64,000 nucleotides of DNA. It comes from Aphelocoma coerulescens. Lineage: Eukaryota; Chordata; Aves; Passeriformes; Corvidae. The notes below the pieces were generated by a model. The model saw only the letters and a list, made by a program, of their open reading frames with translations. It was not told the origin of the DNA and made no database searches. Below, piece after piece: positions 23,021-35,504 of the stretch (positions within the stretch are counted from its first letter, which is position 1; each line of letters opens with the position of its first letter). Where the stretch lies: NCBI RefSeq assembly GCF_041296385.1, contig NW_027184085.1, positions 8,551,301 to 8,615,300 of the forward strand, given 5' to 3'. Made by a program: the position numbers and the translations under genes.

Positions 23021-23083
23021 TTATTTATTCATTTATTTATTTATTTATTTATTTATTCACTTATTTATGCCACCGAAAATAAA
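23021..23083 (+). promoter_or_regulatory. AU-rich element and poly(A) signal, copy 6
   Basis: The short, 63-base version found otherwise only in unit 1. AATAAA is at 23078-23083. Confidence 0.85.
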
Positions 23084-23306
23084 GACCCCTGACAAAACAC
23101 TTGCCACTGCCTCTCGTCTCACTAACTCTGCAAACTCAGCCTTTGGGCTGGCGGAAAGCCACCTCTACTCAGCAGCTACTCCTCTACTCCCAGCCCTGCT
23201 CCAGAAAGGGCTCTGCACAGCCCCTACCCGCTCTTCTCACTGCCACCTGCCCAAGCAGGTTTGTGCAGCAACCCCTTTGGAAAAACATTCCCAGCATTTG
23301 CCCAAC

Positions 23307-24536
23307 ATCACAAAAATAAAGACAGGATAAGGCTGGAAAGCACCACTGCAGCTCATCTGCTTTATCCACAGAGTCCTCCATCCATCCCATCCATCCATCC
23401 ATCCATCCATCCATCCATCCATCCATCCATCCAATCCATGGCTCTCTGACTTAGAGAGAAGGACGTTGTGCGTGCGGGACGGCGTCAAACACTTTGCACA
23501 AGTCCCAGCAGACGAGGTCACGCGCTCTGCCCCTATCCACCAATGCTGTAGCCCTACCCACAGATGGTTACCAAAATTGCCAGGAATGGCAACTTTCCCC
23601 TTTGGAAAGCCACGCTGCCTGTTACCTATCACCTCTTTGCTTTCCAGACGCCTCAGCTGAGGTTCCAGCAGAAGCAGTGCCAGCGTCTTGCCTAGCACGG
23701 AGGTCAGACTGACTCCTTTGTATTCCCGTGCTCTTCTGCTCTCCCCTTTTTAAAAACAAGGGCTATACTTCCCCTCCTCCACAGGTATCAGGGACAAGAC
23801 ACCATTTTTCCAATATGATCCAGGGTGGCCTAGCAACTCCATCTGACAGTTCCCTAAGGACCCGCTAATGAATCTCTTCATGTCCCACAGACTTGCACAT
23901 GTTCGGGTTCCTAAGATGGTCTCAAACCTCATCCTCTCCTACAGTGGCCTTGGGCTCTTCACTCTTCACACGGGGCTCCCTGCATTTGCCTTCTGCAACT
24001 TGGGCAGCGTGGCTGGAGCACTCGCACTGAAGAGGGACGCACAGACGTTGCTGAGAACCTCAGCGTTCTCTTTGCCCAGGACAGCCACGTCTCCCTTTTC
24101 CTTACGCACATTATCGCTAACATTCTTTTGCTTGCAAGAGATCTAGCGAAGCCTGCCCTCCCACCCTTGACAGCCCTGGCCAGACTCAATTCTAAAGGGG
24201 CCTTGGCAAGCCTAACCTTGTCTCTAGCTTACCGCACCCTGTCCCTGTGTTCCTTTCAGGCCACCTGTCCTCCTTCCCGCTTCCTGAAACTTTCTCTTTT
24301 TGCTCAGAGTTTGCCCAGCAGCTCCCTAGCCATCCGTGGATGCCTCCTGGCGTTTTCGCACCAGTTCCCCCTGCTTCAAATGCATCACTCCTCAGCTTGG
24401 AGGAAGGGGATCCTTGAAATCCAGCCACATTCTTGGGCCCCTCTGTCCTCCAGGCCTCTATCATCTGGCACTCTGTCAAGTACATCCTTGAAGAGCCCAA
24501 AGTCTGCTCTCTCAAGTCCGGGCCAGGGAGTTCACT
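23307..24536 (-). mobile_element. Degenerate CR1 LINE, unit 6
   Basis: Same insertion, with the VLGK and CCCTTTTCC variants of unit 1. Confidence 0.8.
23377..23432. repeat. (CCAT)n microsatellite, unit 6
   Basis: 56 bases with the early extra C, the same as unit 1. Confidence 0.97.
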
Positions 24537-25757
24537 GGGTGACCGGCTCACTGTCCCGAGGATCTCCTACTCCAACACCCCGTGGTCGCTGCAGCCAAGG
24601 CTGCCTTGGAGCACCGTATTCCCCGCCAGCTCCTCCTATTGGTGAGCACACGGCCTCTGTACTTGCTGGCTCCTCAGTCACTTGCGCAAGGGAGTTGTCA
24701 GTGACACATCCCAGAAACCTCCCACGTGGCTTGTGCCCTGCCACGTTGCCTCTCCAAAAGATATCGCTGCGGTTCAAAACCCCACTGAGGCCCAGGGCTT
24801 GCAAACGCAAAACCACTACCATCCAGCTATACGGGGCTTCGTCCACTCCATCCTCCCGCATGGATGGGCCTGTACCAGACCCCAACCCCTCTAACATCCC
24901 GTGCCTCTGGTTCCCCCTTAACCTGGACCCACAAGCTCTCCAATGGCTCCTCATCCTAACCCAGGAACATTTCCATACTTTCCACTTGCTCACTGAAACA
25001 CGCACAGCTAAACCCCGCCTCACCTCCACACCCTCTTTTCCCAACTGTCTAAAACCTTCCAATCCAATGCCCCACTCATAGGAGCAATCCCACAATGTCT
25101 CCATGAGGCCAGGGAGATCATGCCCGCCCAGGCATGCCTATGCCCTCAACTCCTCTTCCTTCTTCCCCATATTACGTGTGTTTGTGCAAAGGCATCTGAA
25201 ACTACTGCCAAGTCTTCTCTACTTCACTCAAACGGGCCGGGCCCAGCTCCCTCAGCCTTTCTCACAAGCGATGCGCTCCCGTCCCCTCTGCGTCTACAGG
25301 GCTGGCCTGCCCCTCCAAGATCTCCACACCTCCCATGGACTAAAGAGCCCGGAACAGGACACCACCGCTCCAGGGCAGGGCTCTGGCAATCCCAAAACAC
25401 AACGCATTTTGCCGCACGGGGGACAGTCTCATTTTGTTCTCTGCCTGCCTCCTCCACCGAAGCAGGGAAAACACAACCATGCCCTCACTCTGGGGCCAAA
25501 CACATGGGACAACAGACACAGAGCAAGCAACACAGCAGCAGCAAAGCTCCTCCTTTCTTCCTAATCCTTCTTCACTCAAGCCTATTTTTTAATGTCTTGT
25601 TGCCCTGCCTCCTCAGCTTCCAAGACTGCAGCGAGGCCACCTCCACGCAAGAACACCTCCAGGCCTCCAGCGCTCACACCCACACACACACGCCCTTGTA
25701 CACTGCCACTACCCCCGGGCCCCTGCTGCAAGAGGGGCATCCCCAGGCCCGGCCCAC

Positions 25758-26182
25758 TGACGTCACTGCTCATCCCTTGCAAGCACGAAAGGGAAACGCT
25801 GCCTAAGAGGAAAATAAAGGCAAGCCACAAAGTGAAAGGAAAAGTGACCACGGCCACCACCAGGGCACTGCAGGTGGAAAAGATGCTTGGGCACAAAGAG
25901 AAACTTCAGCTGCACAGCACAGGCCTTGCAGCTGGCCCTGCAGCTGACCAAGAACACCCAACAACCCTCCCCGACACAGCTGACCCCGACGCCTCCGACC
26001 CAGCGCTTTCATAACCCCACTCACCCACTACTGCCACCCCACTGCCACCACAATCCCCAACCACGGACACCCCAACAAACCACTGCCCCGAGACCACCAC
26101 AGCCACCAGCCCAGACTGGAAACCACGGGCGGGAACTCCCAGCAATCAGAAAGCGATGAAGGGAAAGCTGCCGCGATACAAA
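25758..26182 (+). promoter_or_regulatory. Interferon upstream region, unit 7
   Basis: CRE at 25758-25765, ISRE-type site at 25787-25797, kappaB at 26131-26140 and TATA-like box at 26176-26182. It has the GGCAGCACC variant of units 2 and 5, although the gene that follows is the common form. Confidence 0.55.
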
Positions 26183-26285
26183 GCCGCACACCCGGCAGCA
26201 CCCCAAGCACAGCCACCACCAGCACCAGCGCCGAGCCTCACCAGCCTCCTGCCCAGCACCACCCCACAGCACCCACAGACCCACC

Positions 26286-26858
26286 ATGGCTGCGCCCAAC
26301 GCCCCACAGCCACGCCTGCCGCACGCCGCCCCGGCACTCCTGCTCCTCCTCACGGCTCTCGCCACCACCCTCGCCTGCCAACAGCTCTGGACACACGACG
26401 ACACCTTCCCCGGCGACGCACTCCGCCTCCTCCAGGACGTGGCTCCCGGCCACGCACAGCCCTGCCACCTCCAAGAGCCGCCCTTCTTCCCCGACACCCT
26501 CCTCCACAACAACCTCCGCCCGCACCAAGCCGCCGCCACCGCCCTACGCATCCTCCAGAACCTCTTCCACACCCTCGGCACCAACAGCACCCGCCAGCAC
26601 TGGCACAGCCAGGCTCGCAACGACCTCCTCAACAAACTCCAGCACTACATCCACCACCTCGAGCAATGCCTCCCCGACAACGCCACGCTCTTCAAAGGAC
26701 CACGCAACCCTCTGCTCACCATCAACAAGTACTTCAGGGACATCCAACTCTTCCTCCACGCCCACAACCACAGCGCCTGCGCCTGGGAACACGTCCGCCT
26801 CGAAGCTCGCACCTCTTTACAGCACCTCCACAACCTCACCCGCACCATGCGCCGCTAG
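26286..26858 (+). CDS. Type I interferon, copy 7 (common form)
   Basis: Intact, protein as copy 1. Codon 142 is CCT, a silent change at the same codon that is altered to Leu in copy 11. Variant codons are CTC, CCC, ACC, CGC. Confidence 0.96.
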   Translation: MAAPNAPQPRLPHAAPALLLLLTALATTLACQQLWTHDDTFPGDALRLLQDVAPGHAQPCHLQEPPFFPDTLLHNNLRPHQAAATALRILQNLFHTLGTNSTRQHWHSQARNDLLNKLQHYIHHLEQCLPDNATLFKGPRNPLLTINKYFRDIQLFLHAHNHSACAWEHVRLEARTSLQHLHNLTRTMRR

Positions 26859-27070
26859 CGCAAACACCCACCCCCACACACCGACCCACGTCCTCGTGCC
26901 TCCCGCCACGCTCCCGCACCAACGCCCCAAACCCACCCCGTGCCTCACGCCTCCCCTCTCCTGGGACAACAGACACGGCTGCAACCACCGCACGGCACCC
27001 GCAGCCTGCGACCACTGCGCCTCCATTCATACAGCCTCTCCCATCGATTTGGACAAAGGACTTTCTCTAC

Positions 27071-27145
27071 TTATTTATTCATTTATTTATTTATTTATTT
27101 ATTTATTCACTTATTTATTCACTTATTTATGCCACCGAAAATAAA
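27071..27145 (+). promoter_or_regulatory. AU-rich element and poly(A) signal, copy 7
   Basis: About nine ATTTA pentamers, as in copy 4. AATAAA is at 27140-27145. Confidence 0.85.
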
Positions 27146-27368
27146 GACCCCTGACAAAACACTTGCCACTGCCTCTCGTCTCACTAACTCTGCAAACTCA
27201 GCCTTTGGGCCGGCGGAAAGCCACCTCTACTCAGCACCTCCTCCTCTACTCCCAGCCCTGCTCCAGAAAGGGCTCCGCACAGCCCCTACCCGCTCTTCTC
27301 ACTGCCACCTGCCCAAGCAGGTTTGTGCAGCAACCCCTTTGGAAAAACATTCCCAGCATTTGCCCAAC

Positions 27369-28610
27369 ATCACAAAAATAAAGACAGGATAAGGCTGGAA
27401 AGCACCACTGCAGCTCATCTGCTTTATCCACAGAGTCCTCCATCCATCCCATCCATCCATCCATCCATCCATCCATCCATCCATCCATCCATCCATCCAT
27501 CCATCCAATCCATGGCTCTCTGACTTAGAGAGAAGGACGTTGTGCGTGCGGGACGGCGTCAAACACTTTGCACAAGTCCCAGCAGACGAGGTCACGCGCT
27601 CTGCCCCTATCCACCAATGCTGTAGCCCTACCCACAGATGGTTACCAAAATTGCCAGGAATGGCAACTTTCCCCTTTGGAAAGCCACGCTGCCTGTTACC
27701 TATCACCTCTTTGCTTTCCAGACGCCTCAGCTGAGGTTCCAGCAGAAGCAGTGCCAGCGTCTTGCCTAGCACGGAGGTCAGACTGACTCCTTTGTATTCC
27801 CGTGCTCTTCTGCTCTCCCCTTTTTAAAAACAAGGGCTATACTTCCCCTCCTCCACAGGTATCAGGGACAAGACACCATTTTTCCAATATGATCCAGGGT
27901 GGCCTAGCAACTCCATCTGACAGTTCCCTAAGGACCCGCTAATGAATCTCTTCATGTCCCACAGACTTGCACATGTTCGGGTTCCTAAGATGGTCTCAAA
28001 CCTCATCCTCTCCTACAGTGGCCTTGGGCTCTTCACTCTTCACACGGGGCTCCCTGCATTTGCCTTCTGCAACTTGGGCAGCGTGGCTGGAGCACTCGCA
28101 CTGAAGAGGGACGCACAGACGTTGCTGAGAACCTCAGCGTTCTCTTTGCCCAGGACAGCCACGTCTCCCTTTTCCTTACGCACATTATCGCTAACATTCT
28201 TTTGCTTGCAAGAGATCTAGCGAAGCCTGCCCTCCCACCCTTGACAGCCCTGGCCAGACTCAATTCTAAAGGGGCCTTGGCAAGCCTAACCTTGTCTCTA
28301 GCTTACCGCACCCTGTCCCTGTGTTCCTTTCAGGCCACCTGTCCTCCTTCCCGCTTCCTGAAACTTTCTCTTTTTGCTCAGAGTTTGCCCAGCAGCTCCC
28401 TAGCCATCCGTGGATGCCTCCTGGCGTTTTCGCACCAGTTCCCCCTGCTTCAAATGCATCACTCCTCAGCTTGGAGGAAGGGGATCCTTGAAATCCAGCC
28501 ACATTCTTGGGCCCCTCTGTCCTCCAGGCCTCTATCATCTGGCACTCTGTCAAGTACATCCTTGAAGAGCCCAAAGTCTGCTCTCTCAAGTCCGGGCCAG
28601 GGAGTTCACT
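27369..28610 (-). mobile_element. Degenerate CR1 LINE, unit 7
   Basis: Same insertion, with the VLGK and CCCTTTTCC variants of units 1 and 6. Confidence 0.8.
27439..27506. repeat. (CCAT)n microsatellite, unit 7
   Basis: 68 bases with the early extra C. Confidence 0.97.
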
Positions 28611-29831
28611 GGGTGACCGGCTCACTGTCCCGAGGATCTCCTACTCCAACACCCCGTGGTCGCTGCAGCCAAGGCTGCCTTGGAGCACCGTATTCCCCGC
28701 CAGCTCCTCCTATTGGTGAGCACACGGCCTCTGTACTTGCTGGCTCCTCAGTCACTTGCGCAAGGGAGTTGTCAGTGACACATCCCAGAAACCTCCCACG
28801 TGGCTTGTGCCCTGCCACGTTGCCTCTCCAAAAGATATCGCTGCGGTTCAAAACCCCACTGAGGCCCAGGGCTTGCAAACGCAAAACCACTACCATCCAG
28901 CTATACGGGGCTTCGTCCACTCCATCCTCCCGCATGGATGGGCCTGTACCAGACCCCAACCCCTCTAACATCCCGTGCCTCTGGTTCCCCCTTAACCTGG
29001 ACCCACAAGCTCTCCAATGGCTCCTCATCCTAACCCAGGAACATTTCCATACTTTCCACTTGCTCACTGAAACACGCACAGCTAAACCCCGCCTCACCTC
29101 CACACCCTCTTTTCCCAACTGTCTAAAACCTTCCAATCCAATGCCCCACTCATAGGAGCAATCCCACAATGTCTCCATGAGGCCAGGGAGATCATGCCCG
29201 CCCAGGCATGCCTATGCCCTCAACTCCTCTTCCTTCTTCCCCATATTACGTGTGTTTGTGCAAAGGCATCTGAAACTACTGCCAAGTCTTCTCTACTTCA
29301 CTCAAACGGGCCGGGCCCAGCTCCCTCAGCCTTTCTCACAAGCGATGCGCTCCCGTCCCCTCTGCGTCTACAGGGCTGGCCTGCCCCTCCAAGATCTCCA
29401 CACCTCCCATGGACTAAAGAGCCCGGAACAGGACACCACCGCTCCAGGGCAGGGCTCTGGCAATCCCAAAACACAACGCATTTTGCCGCACGGGGGACAG
29501 TCTCATTTTGTTCTCTGCCTGCCTCCTCCACCGAAGCAGGGAAAACACAACCATGCCCTCACTCTGGGGCCAAACACATGGGACAACAGACACAGAGCAA
29601 GCAACACAGCAGCAGCAAAGCTCCTCCTTTCTTCCTAATCCTTCTTCACTCAAGCCTATTTTTTAATGTCTTGTTGCCCTGCCTCCTCAGCTTCCAAGAC
29701 TGCAGCGAGGCCACCTCCACGCAAGAACACCTCCAGGCCTCCAGCGCTCACACCCACACACACACGCCCTTGTACACTGCCACTACCCCCGGGCCCCTGC
29801 TGCAAGAGGGGCATCCCCAGGCCCGGCCCAC

Positions 29832-30256
29832 TGACGTCACTGCTCATCCCTTGCAAGCACGAAAGGGAAACGCTGCCTAAGAGGAAAATAAAGGCAAGCC
29901 ACAAAGTGAAAGGAAAAGTGACCACGGCCACCACCAGGGCACTGCAGGTGGAAAAGATGCTTGGGCACAAAGAGAAACTTCAGCTGCACAGCACAGGCCT
30001 TGCAGCTGGCCCTGCAGCTGACCAAGAACACCCAACAACCCTCCCCGACACAGCTGACCCCGACGCCTCCGACCCAGCGCTTTCATAACCCCACTCACCC
30101 ACTACTGCCACCCCACTGCCACCACAATCCCCAACCACGGACACCCCAACAAACCACTGCCCCGAGACCACCACAGCCACCAGCCCAGACTGGAAACCAC
30201 GGGCGGGAACTCCCAGCAATCAGAAAGCGATGAAGGGAAAGCTGCCGCGATACAAA
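29832..30256 (+). promoter_or_regulatory. Interferon upstream region, unit 8
   Basis: CRE at 29832-29839, ISRE-type site at 29861-29871, kappaB at 30205-30214 and TATA-like box at 30250-30256, unchanged. Confidence 0.55.
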
Positions 30257-30359
30257 GCCGCACACCCGGCACCACCCCAAGCACAGCCACCACCAGCACC
30301 AGCGCCGAGCCTCACCAGCCTCCTGCCCAGCACCACCCCACAGCACCCACAGACCCACC

Positions 30360-30932
30360 ATGGCTGCGCCCAACGCCCCACAGCCACGACTGCCGCACGC
30401 CGCCCCGGCACTCCTGCTCCTCCTCACGGCTCTCGCCACCACCCGCGCCTGCCAACAGCTCTGGACACACGACGACACCTTCCCTGGCGACGCACTCCGC
30501 CTCCTCCAGGACGTGGCTCCCGGCCACGCACAGCCCTGCCACCTCCAAGAGCCGCCCTTCTTCCCCGACACCCTCCTCCACAACAACCTCCGCCCGCACC
30601 AAGCCGCCGCCACCGCCCTACGCATCCTCCAGAACCTCTTCCACACCCTCGGCACCAACAGCACCCGCCAGCACTGGCACAGCCAGGCTCGCAACGACCT
30701 CCTCAACAAACTCCAGCACTACATCCACCACCTCGAGCAATGCCTCCCCGACAACGCCACGCTCTTCAAAGGACCACGCAACCCGCTGCTCACCATCAAC
30801 AAGTACTTCAGGGACATCCAACTCTTCCTCCACGCCCACAACCACAGCGCCTGCGCCTGGGAACACGTCCGCCTCGAAGCTCGCACCTCTTTACAGCACC
30901 TCCACAACCTCACCCGCACCATGCGCCGCTAG
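30360..30932 (+). CDS. Type I interferon, copy 8 (R29/R103 mosaic)
   Basis: Intact. Codons 29 CGC and 42 CCT are those of copies 2 and 5, but codons 85 ACC and 103 CGC are the common ones, so the gene reads as a recombinant with a switch between codons 42 and 85. Codon 10 is CGA, a private silent change. The mature protein equals the common form; only signal residue 29 differs. Confidence 0.96.
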   Translation: MAAPNAPQPRLPHAAPALLLLLTALATTRACQQLWTHDDTFPGDALRLLQDVAPGHAQPCHLQEPPFFPDTLLHNNLRPHQAAATALRILQNLFHTLGTNSTRQHWHSQARNDLLNKLQHYIHHLEQCLPDNATLFKGPRNPLLTINKYFRDIQLFLHAHNHSACAWEHVRLEARTSLQHLHNLTRTMRR

Positions 30933-31144
30933 CGCAAACACCCACCCCCACACACCGACCCACGTCCACGTGCCTCCCGCCACGCTCCCGCACCAACGCC
31001 CCAAACCCACCCCGTGCCTCACGCCTCCCCTCTCCTGGGACAACAGACACGGCTGCAACCACCGCACGGCACCCGCAGCCTGCGACCACTGCGCCTCCAT
31101 TCATACAGCCTCTCCCATTGATTTGGACAAAGGACTTTCTCTAC

Positions 31145-31219
31145 TTATTTATTCATTTATTTATTTATTCACTTATTTATTCACTTATTTATTCACTTAT
31201 TTATGCCACCGAAAATAAA
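31145..31219 (+). promoter_or_regulatory. AU-rich element and poly(A) signal, copy 8
   Basis: The central ATTT run is shorter and a third CACTTATTTATT block is present, giving about seven ATTTA pentamers. The layout is shared with copy 10. AATAAA is at 31214-31219. Confidence 0.85.
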
Positions 31220-31442
31220 GACCCCTGACAAAACACTTGCCACTGCCTCTCGTCTCACTAACTCTGCAAACTCAGCCTTTGGGCCGGCGGAAAGCCACCT
31301 CTACTCAGCACCTACTCCTCTACTCCCAGCCCTGCTCCAGAAAGGGCTCTGCACAGCCCCTACCCGCTCTTCTCACTGCCACCTGCCCAAGCAGGTTTGT
31401 GCAGCAACCCCTTTGGAAAAACATTCCCAGCATTTGCCCAAC

Positions 31443-32672
31443 ATCACAAAAATAAAGACAGGATAAGGCTGGAAAGCACCACTGCAGCTCATCTGCTTTA
31501 TCCACAGAGTCCTCCATCCATCCCATCCATCCATCCATCCATCCATCCATCCATCCATCCATCCATCCAATCCATGGCTCTCTGACTTAGAGAGAAGGAC
31601 GTTGTGCGTGTGGGACGGCGTCAAACACTTTGCACAAGTCCCGGCAGACGAGGTCACGCGCTCTGCCCCTATCCACCAATGCTGTAGCCCTACCCACAGA
31701 TGGTTACCAAAATTGCCAGGAATGGCAACTTTCCCCTTTGGAAAGCCACGCTGCCTGTTACCTATCACCTCTTTGCTTTCCAGACGCCTCAGCTGAGGTT
31801 CCAGCAGAAGCAGTGCCAGCGTCTTGCCTGGCACGGAGGTCAGACTGACTCCTTTGTATTCCCGTGCTCTTCTGCTCTCCCCTTTTTAAAAACAAGGGCT
31901 ATACTTCCCCTCCTCCACAGGTATCAGGGACAAGACACCATTTTTCCAATATGATCCAGGGTGGCCTAGCAACTCCATCTGACAGTTCCCTAAGGACCCG
32001 CTAATGAATCTCTTCATGTCCCACAGACTTGCACATGTTCGGGTTCCTAAGATGGTCTCAAACCTCATCCTCTCCTACAGTGGCCTTGGGCTCTTCACTC
32101 TTCACACGGGGCTCCCTGCATTTGCCTTCTGCAACTTGGGCAGCGTGGCTGGAGCACTCGCACTGAAGAGGGACGCACAGACGTTGCTGAGAACCTCAGC
32201 GTTCTCTTTGCCCAGGACAGCCACGTCTCCCCTTTCCTTACGCACATTATCGCTAACATTCTTTTGCTTGCAAGAGATCTAGCGAAGCCTGCCCTCCCAC
32301 CCTTGACAGCCCTGGCCAGACTCAATTCTAAAGGGGCCTTGGCAAGCCTAACCTTGTCTCTAGCTTACCGCACCCTGTCCCTGTGTTCCTTTCAGGCCAC
32401 CTGTCCTCCTTCCCGCTTCCTGAAACTTTCTCTTTTTGCTCAGAGTTTGCCCAGCAGCTCCCTAGCCATCCGTGGATGCCTCCTGGCGTTTTCGCACCAG
32501 TTCCCCCTGCTTCAAATGCATCACTCCTCAGCTTGGAGGAAGGGGATCCTTGAAATCCAGCCACATTCTTGGGCCCCTCTGTCCTCCAGGCCTCTATCAT
32601 CTGGCACTCTGTCAAGTACATCCTTGAAGAGCCCAAAGTCTGCTCTCTCAAGTCCGGGCCAGGGAGTTCACT
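31443..32672 (-). mobile_element. Degenerate CR1 LINE, unit 8
   Basis: Same insertion. GTGCGTGTGGGACGG near 31605 replaces GTGCGTGCGGGACGG, shared with unit 10. Confidence 0.8.
31513..31568. repeat. (CCAT)n microsatellite, unit 8
   Basis: 56 bases with the early extra C. Confidence 0.97.
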
Positions 32673-33893
32673 GGGTGACCGGCTCACTGTCCCGAGGATC
32701 TCCTACTCCAACACCCCATGGTCGCTGCAGCCAAGGCTGCCTTGGAGCACCGTATTCCCCGCCAGCTCCTCCTATTGGTGAGCACACGGCCTCTGTCCTT
32801 GCTGGCTCCTCAGTCACTTGCGCAAGGGAGTTGTCAGTGACACATCCCAGAAACCTCCCACGTGGCTTGTGCCCTGCCACGTTGCCTCTCCAAAAGATAT
32901 CGCTGCGGTTCAAAACCCCACTGAGGCCCAGGGCTTGCAAACGCAAAACCACTACCATCCAGCTATACGGGGCTTCGTCCACTCCATCCTCCCGCATGGA
33001 TGGGCCTGTACCAGACCCCAACCCCTCTAACATCCCGTGCCTCTGGTTCCCCCTTAACCTGGACCCACAAGCTCTCCAATGGCTCCTCATCCTAACCCAG
33101 GAACATTTCCATACTTTCCACTTGCTCACTGAAACACGCACAGCTAAACCCCGCCTCACCTCCACACCCTCTTTTCCCAACTGTCTAAAACCTTCCAATC
33201 CAATGCCCCACTCATAGGAGCAATCCCACAATGTCTCCATGAGGCCAGGGAGATCATGCCCGCCCAGGCATGCCTGTGCCCTCAACTCCTCTTCCTTCTT
33301 CCCCATATTACGTGTGTTTGTGCAAAGGCATCTGAAACTACTGCCAAGTCTTCTCTACTTCACTCAAACGGGCCGGGCCCAGCTCCCTCAGCCTTTCTCA
33401 CAAGCGATGCGCTCCCGTCCCCTCTGCGTCTACAGGGCTGGCCTGCCCCTCCAAGATCTCCACACCTCCCATGGACTAAAGAGCCCGGAACAGGACACCA
33501 CCGCTCCAGGGCAGGGCTCTGGCAATCCCAAAACACAACGCATTTTGCCGCACGGGGGACAGTCTCATTTTGTTCTCTGCCTGCCTCCTCCACCGAAGCA
33601 GGGAAAACACAACCATGCCCTCACTCTGGGGCCAAACACATGGGACAACAGACACAGAGCAAGCAACACAGCAGCAGCAAAGCTCCTCCTTTCTTCCTAA
33701 TCCTTCTTCACTCAAGCCTATTTTTTAATGTCTTGTTGCCCTGCCTCCTCAGCTTCCAAGACTGCAGCGAGGCCACCTCCACGCAAGAACACCTCCAGGC
33801 CTCCAGCGCTCACACCCACACACACACGCCCTTGTACACTGCCACTACCCCCGGGCCCCTGCTGCAAGAGGGGCATCCCCAGGCCTGGCCCAC

Positions 33894-34318
33894 TGACGTC
33901 ACTGCTCATCCCTTGCAAGCACGAAAGGGAAACGCTGCCTAAGAGGAAAATAAAGGCAAGCCACAAAGTGAAAGGAAAAGTGACCACGGCCACCACCAGG
34001 GCACTGCAGGTGGAAAAGATGCTTGGGCACAAAGAGAAACTTCAGCTGCACAGCACAGGCCTTGCAGCTGGCCCTGCAGCTGACCAAGAACACCCAACAA
34101 CCCTCCCCGACACAGCTGACCCCGACGCCTCCGACCCAGCGCTTTCATAACCCCACTCACCCACTACTGCCACCCCACTGCCACCACAATCCCCAACCAC
34201 GGACACCCCAACAAACCACTGCCCCGAGACCACCACAGCCACCAGCCCAGACTGGAAACCACGGGCGGGAACTCCCAGCAATCAGAAAGCGATGAAGGGA
34301 AAGCTGCCGCGATACAAA
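33894..34318 (+). promoter_or_regulatory. Interferon upstream region, unit 9
   Basis: CRE at 33894-33901, ISRE-type site at 33923-33933, kappaB at 34267-34276 and TATA-like box at 34312-34318, unchanged. Confidence 0.55.
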
Positions 34319-34421
34319 GCCGCACACCCGGCACCACCCCAAGCACAGCCACCACCAGCACCAGCGCCGAGCCTCACCAGCCTCCTGCCCAGCACCACCC
34401 CACAGCACCCACAGACCCACC

Positions 34422-34994
34422 ATGGCTGCGCCCAACGCCCCACAGCCACGCCTGCCGCACGCCGCCCCGGCACTCCTGCTCCTCCTCACGGCTCTCGCCA
34501 CCACCCTCGCCTGCCAACAGCTCTGGACACACGACGACACCTTCCCCGGCGACGCACTCCGCCTCCTCCAGGACGTGGCTCCCGGCCACGCACAGCCCTG
34601 CCACCTCCAAGAGCCGCCCTTCTTCCCCGACACCCTCCTCCACAACAACCTCCGCCCGCACCAAGCCGCCGCCACCGCCCTACGCATCCTCCAGAACCTC
34701 TTCCACACCCTCGGCACCAACAGCACCCGCCAGCACTGGCACAGCCAGGCTCGCAACGACCTCCTCAACAAACTCCAGCACTACATCCACCACCTCGAGC
34801 AATGCCTCCCCGACAACGCCACGCTCTTCAAAGGACCACGCAACCCGCTGCTCACCATCAACAAGTACTTCAGGGACATCCAACTCTTCCTCCACGCCCA
34901 CAACCACAGCGCCTGCGCCTGGGAACACGTCCGCCTCGAAGCTCGCACCTCTTTACAGCACCTCCACAACCTCACCCGCACCATGCGCCGCTAG
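34422..34994 (+). CDS. Type I interferon, copy 9 (common form)
   Basis: Intact, protein as copy 1, variant codons CTC, CCC, ACC, CGC. The 3' flank carries the CGTCCTCGTG variant of units 3, 4 and 7. Confidence 0.96.
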   Translation: MAAPNAPQPRLPHAAPALLLLLTALATTLACQQLWTHDDTFPGDALRLLQDVAPGHAQPCHLQEPPFFPDTLLHNNLRPHQAAATALRILQNLFHTLGTNSTRQHWHSQARNDLLNKLQHYIHHLEQCLPDNATLFKGPRNPLLTINKYFRDIQLFLHAHNHSACAWEHVRLEARTSLQHLHNLTRTMRR

Positions 34995-35206
34995 CGCAAA
35001 CACCCACCCCCACACACCGACCCACGTCCTCGTGCCTCCCGCCACGCTCCCGCACCAACGCCCCAAACCCACCCCGTGCCTCACGCCTCCCCTCTCCTGG
35101 GACAACAGACACGGCTGCAACCACCGCACGGCACCCGCAGCCTGCGACCACTGCGCCTCCATTCATACAGCCTCTCCCATCGATTTGGACAAAGGACTTT
35201 CTCTAC

Positions 35207-35281
35207 TTATTTATTCATTCATTTATTTATTTATTTATTTATTCACTTATTTATTCACTTATTTATGCCACCGAAAATAAA
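35207..35281 (+). promoter_or_regulatory. AU-rich element and poly(A) signal, copy 9
   Basis: Same as copies 2, 3 and 5. AATAAA is at 35276-35281. Confidence 0.85.
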
Positions 35282-35504
35282 GACCCCTGACAAAACACTT
35301 GCCACTGCCTCTCGTCTCACTAACTCTGCAAACTCAGCCTTTGGGCCGGCGGAAAGCCACCTCTACTCAGCACCTACTCCTCTACTCCCAGCCCTGCTCC
35401 AGAAAGGGCTCTGCACAGCCCCTACCCGCTCTTCTCACTGCCACCTGCCCAAGCAGGTTTGTGCAGCAACCCCTTTGGAAAAACATTCCCAGCATTTGCC
35501 CAAC

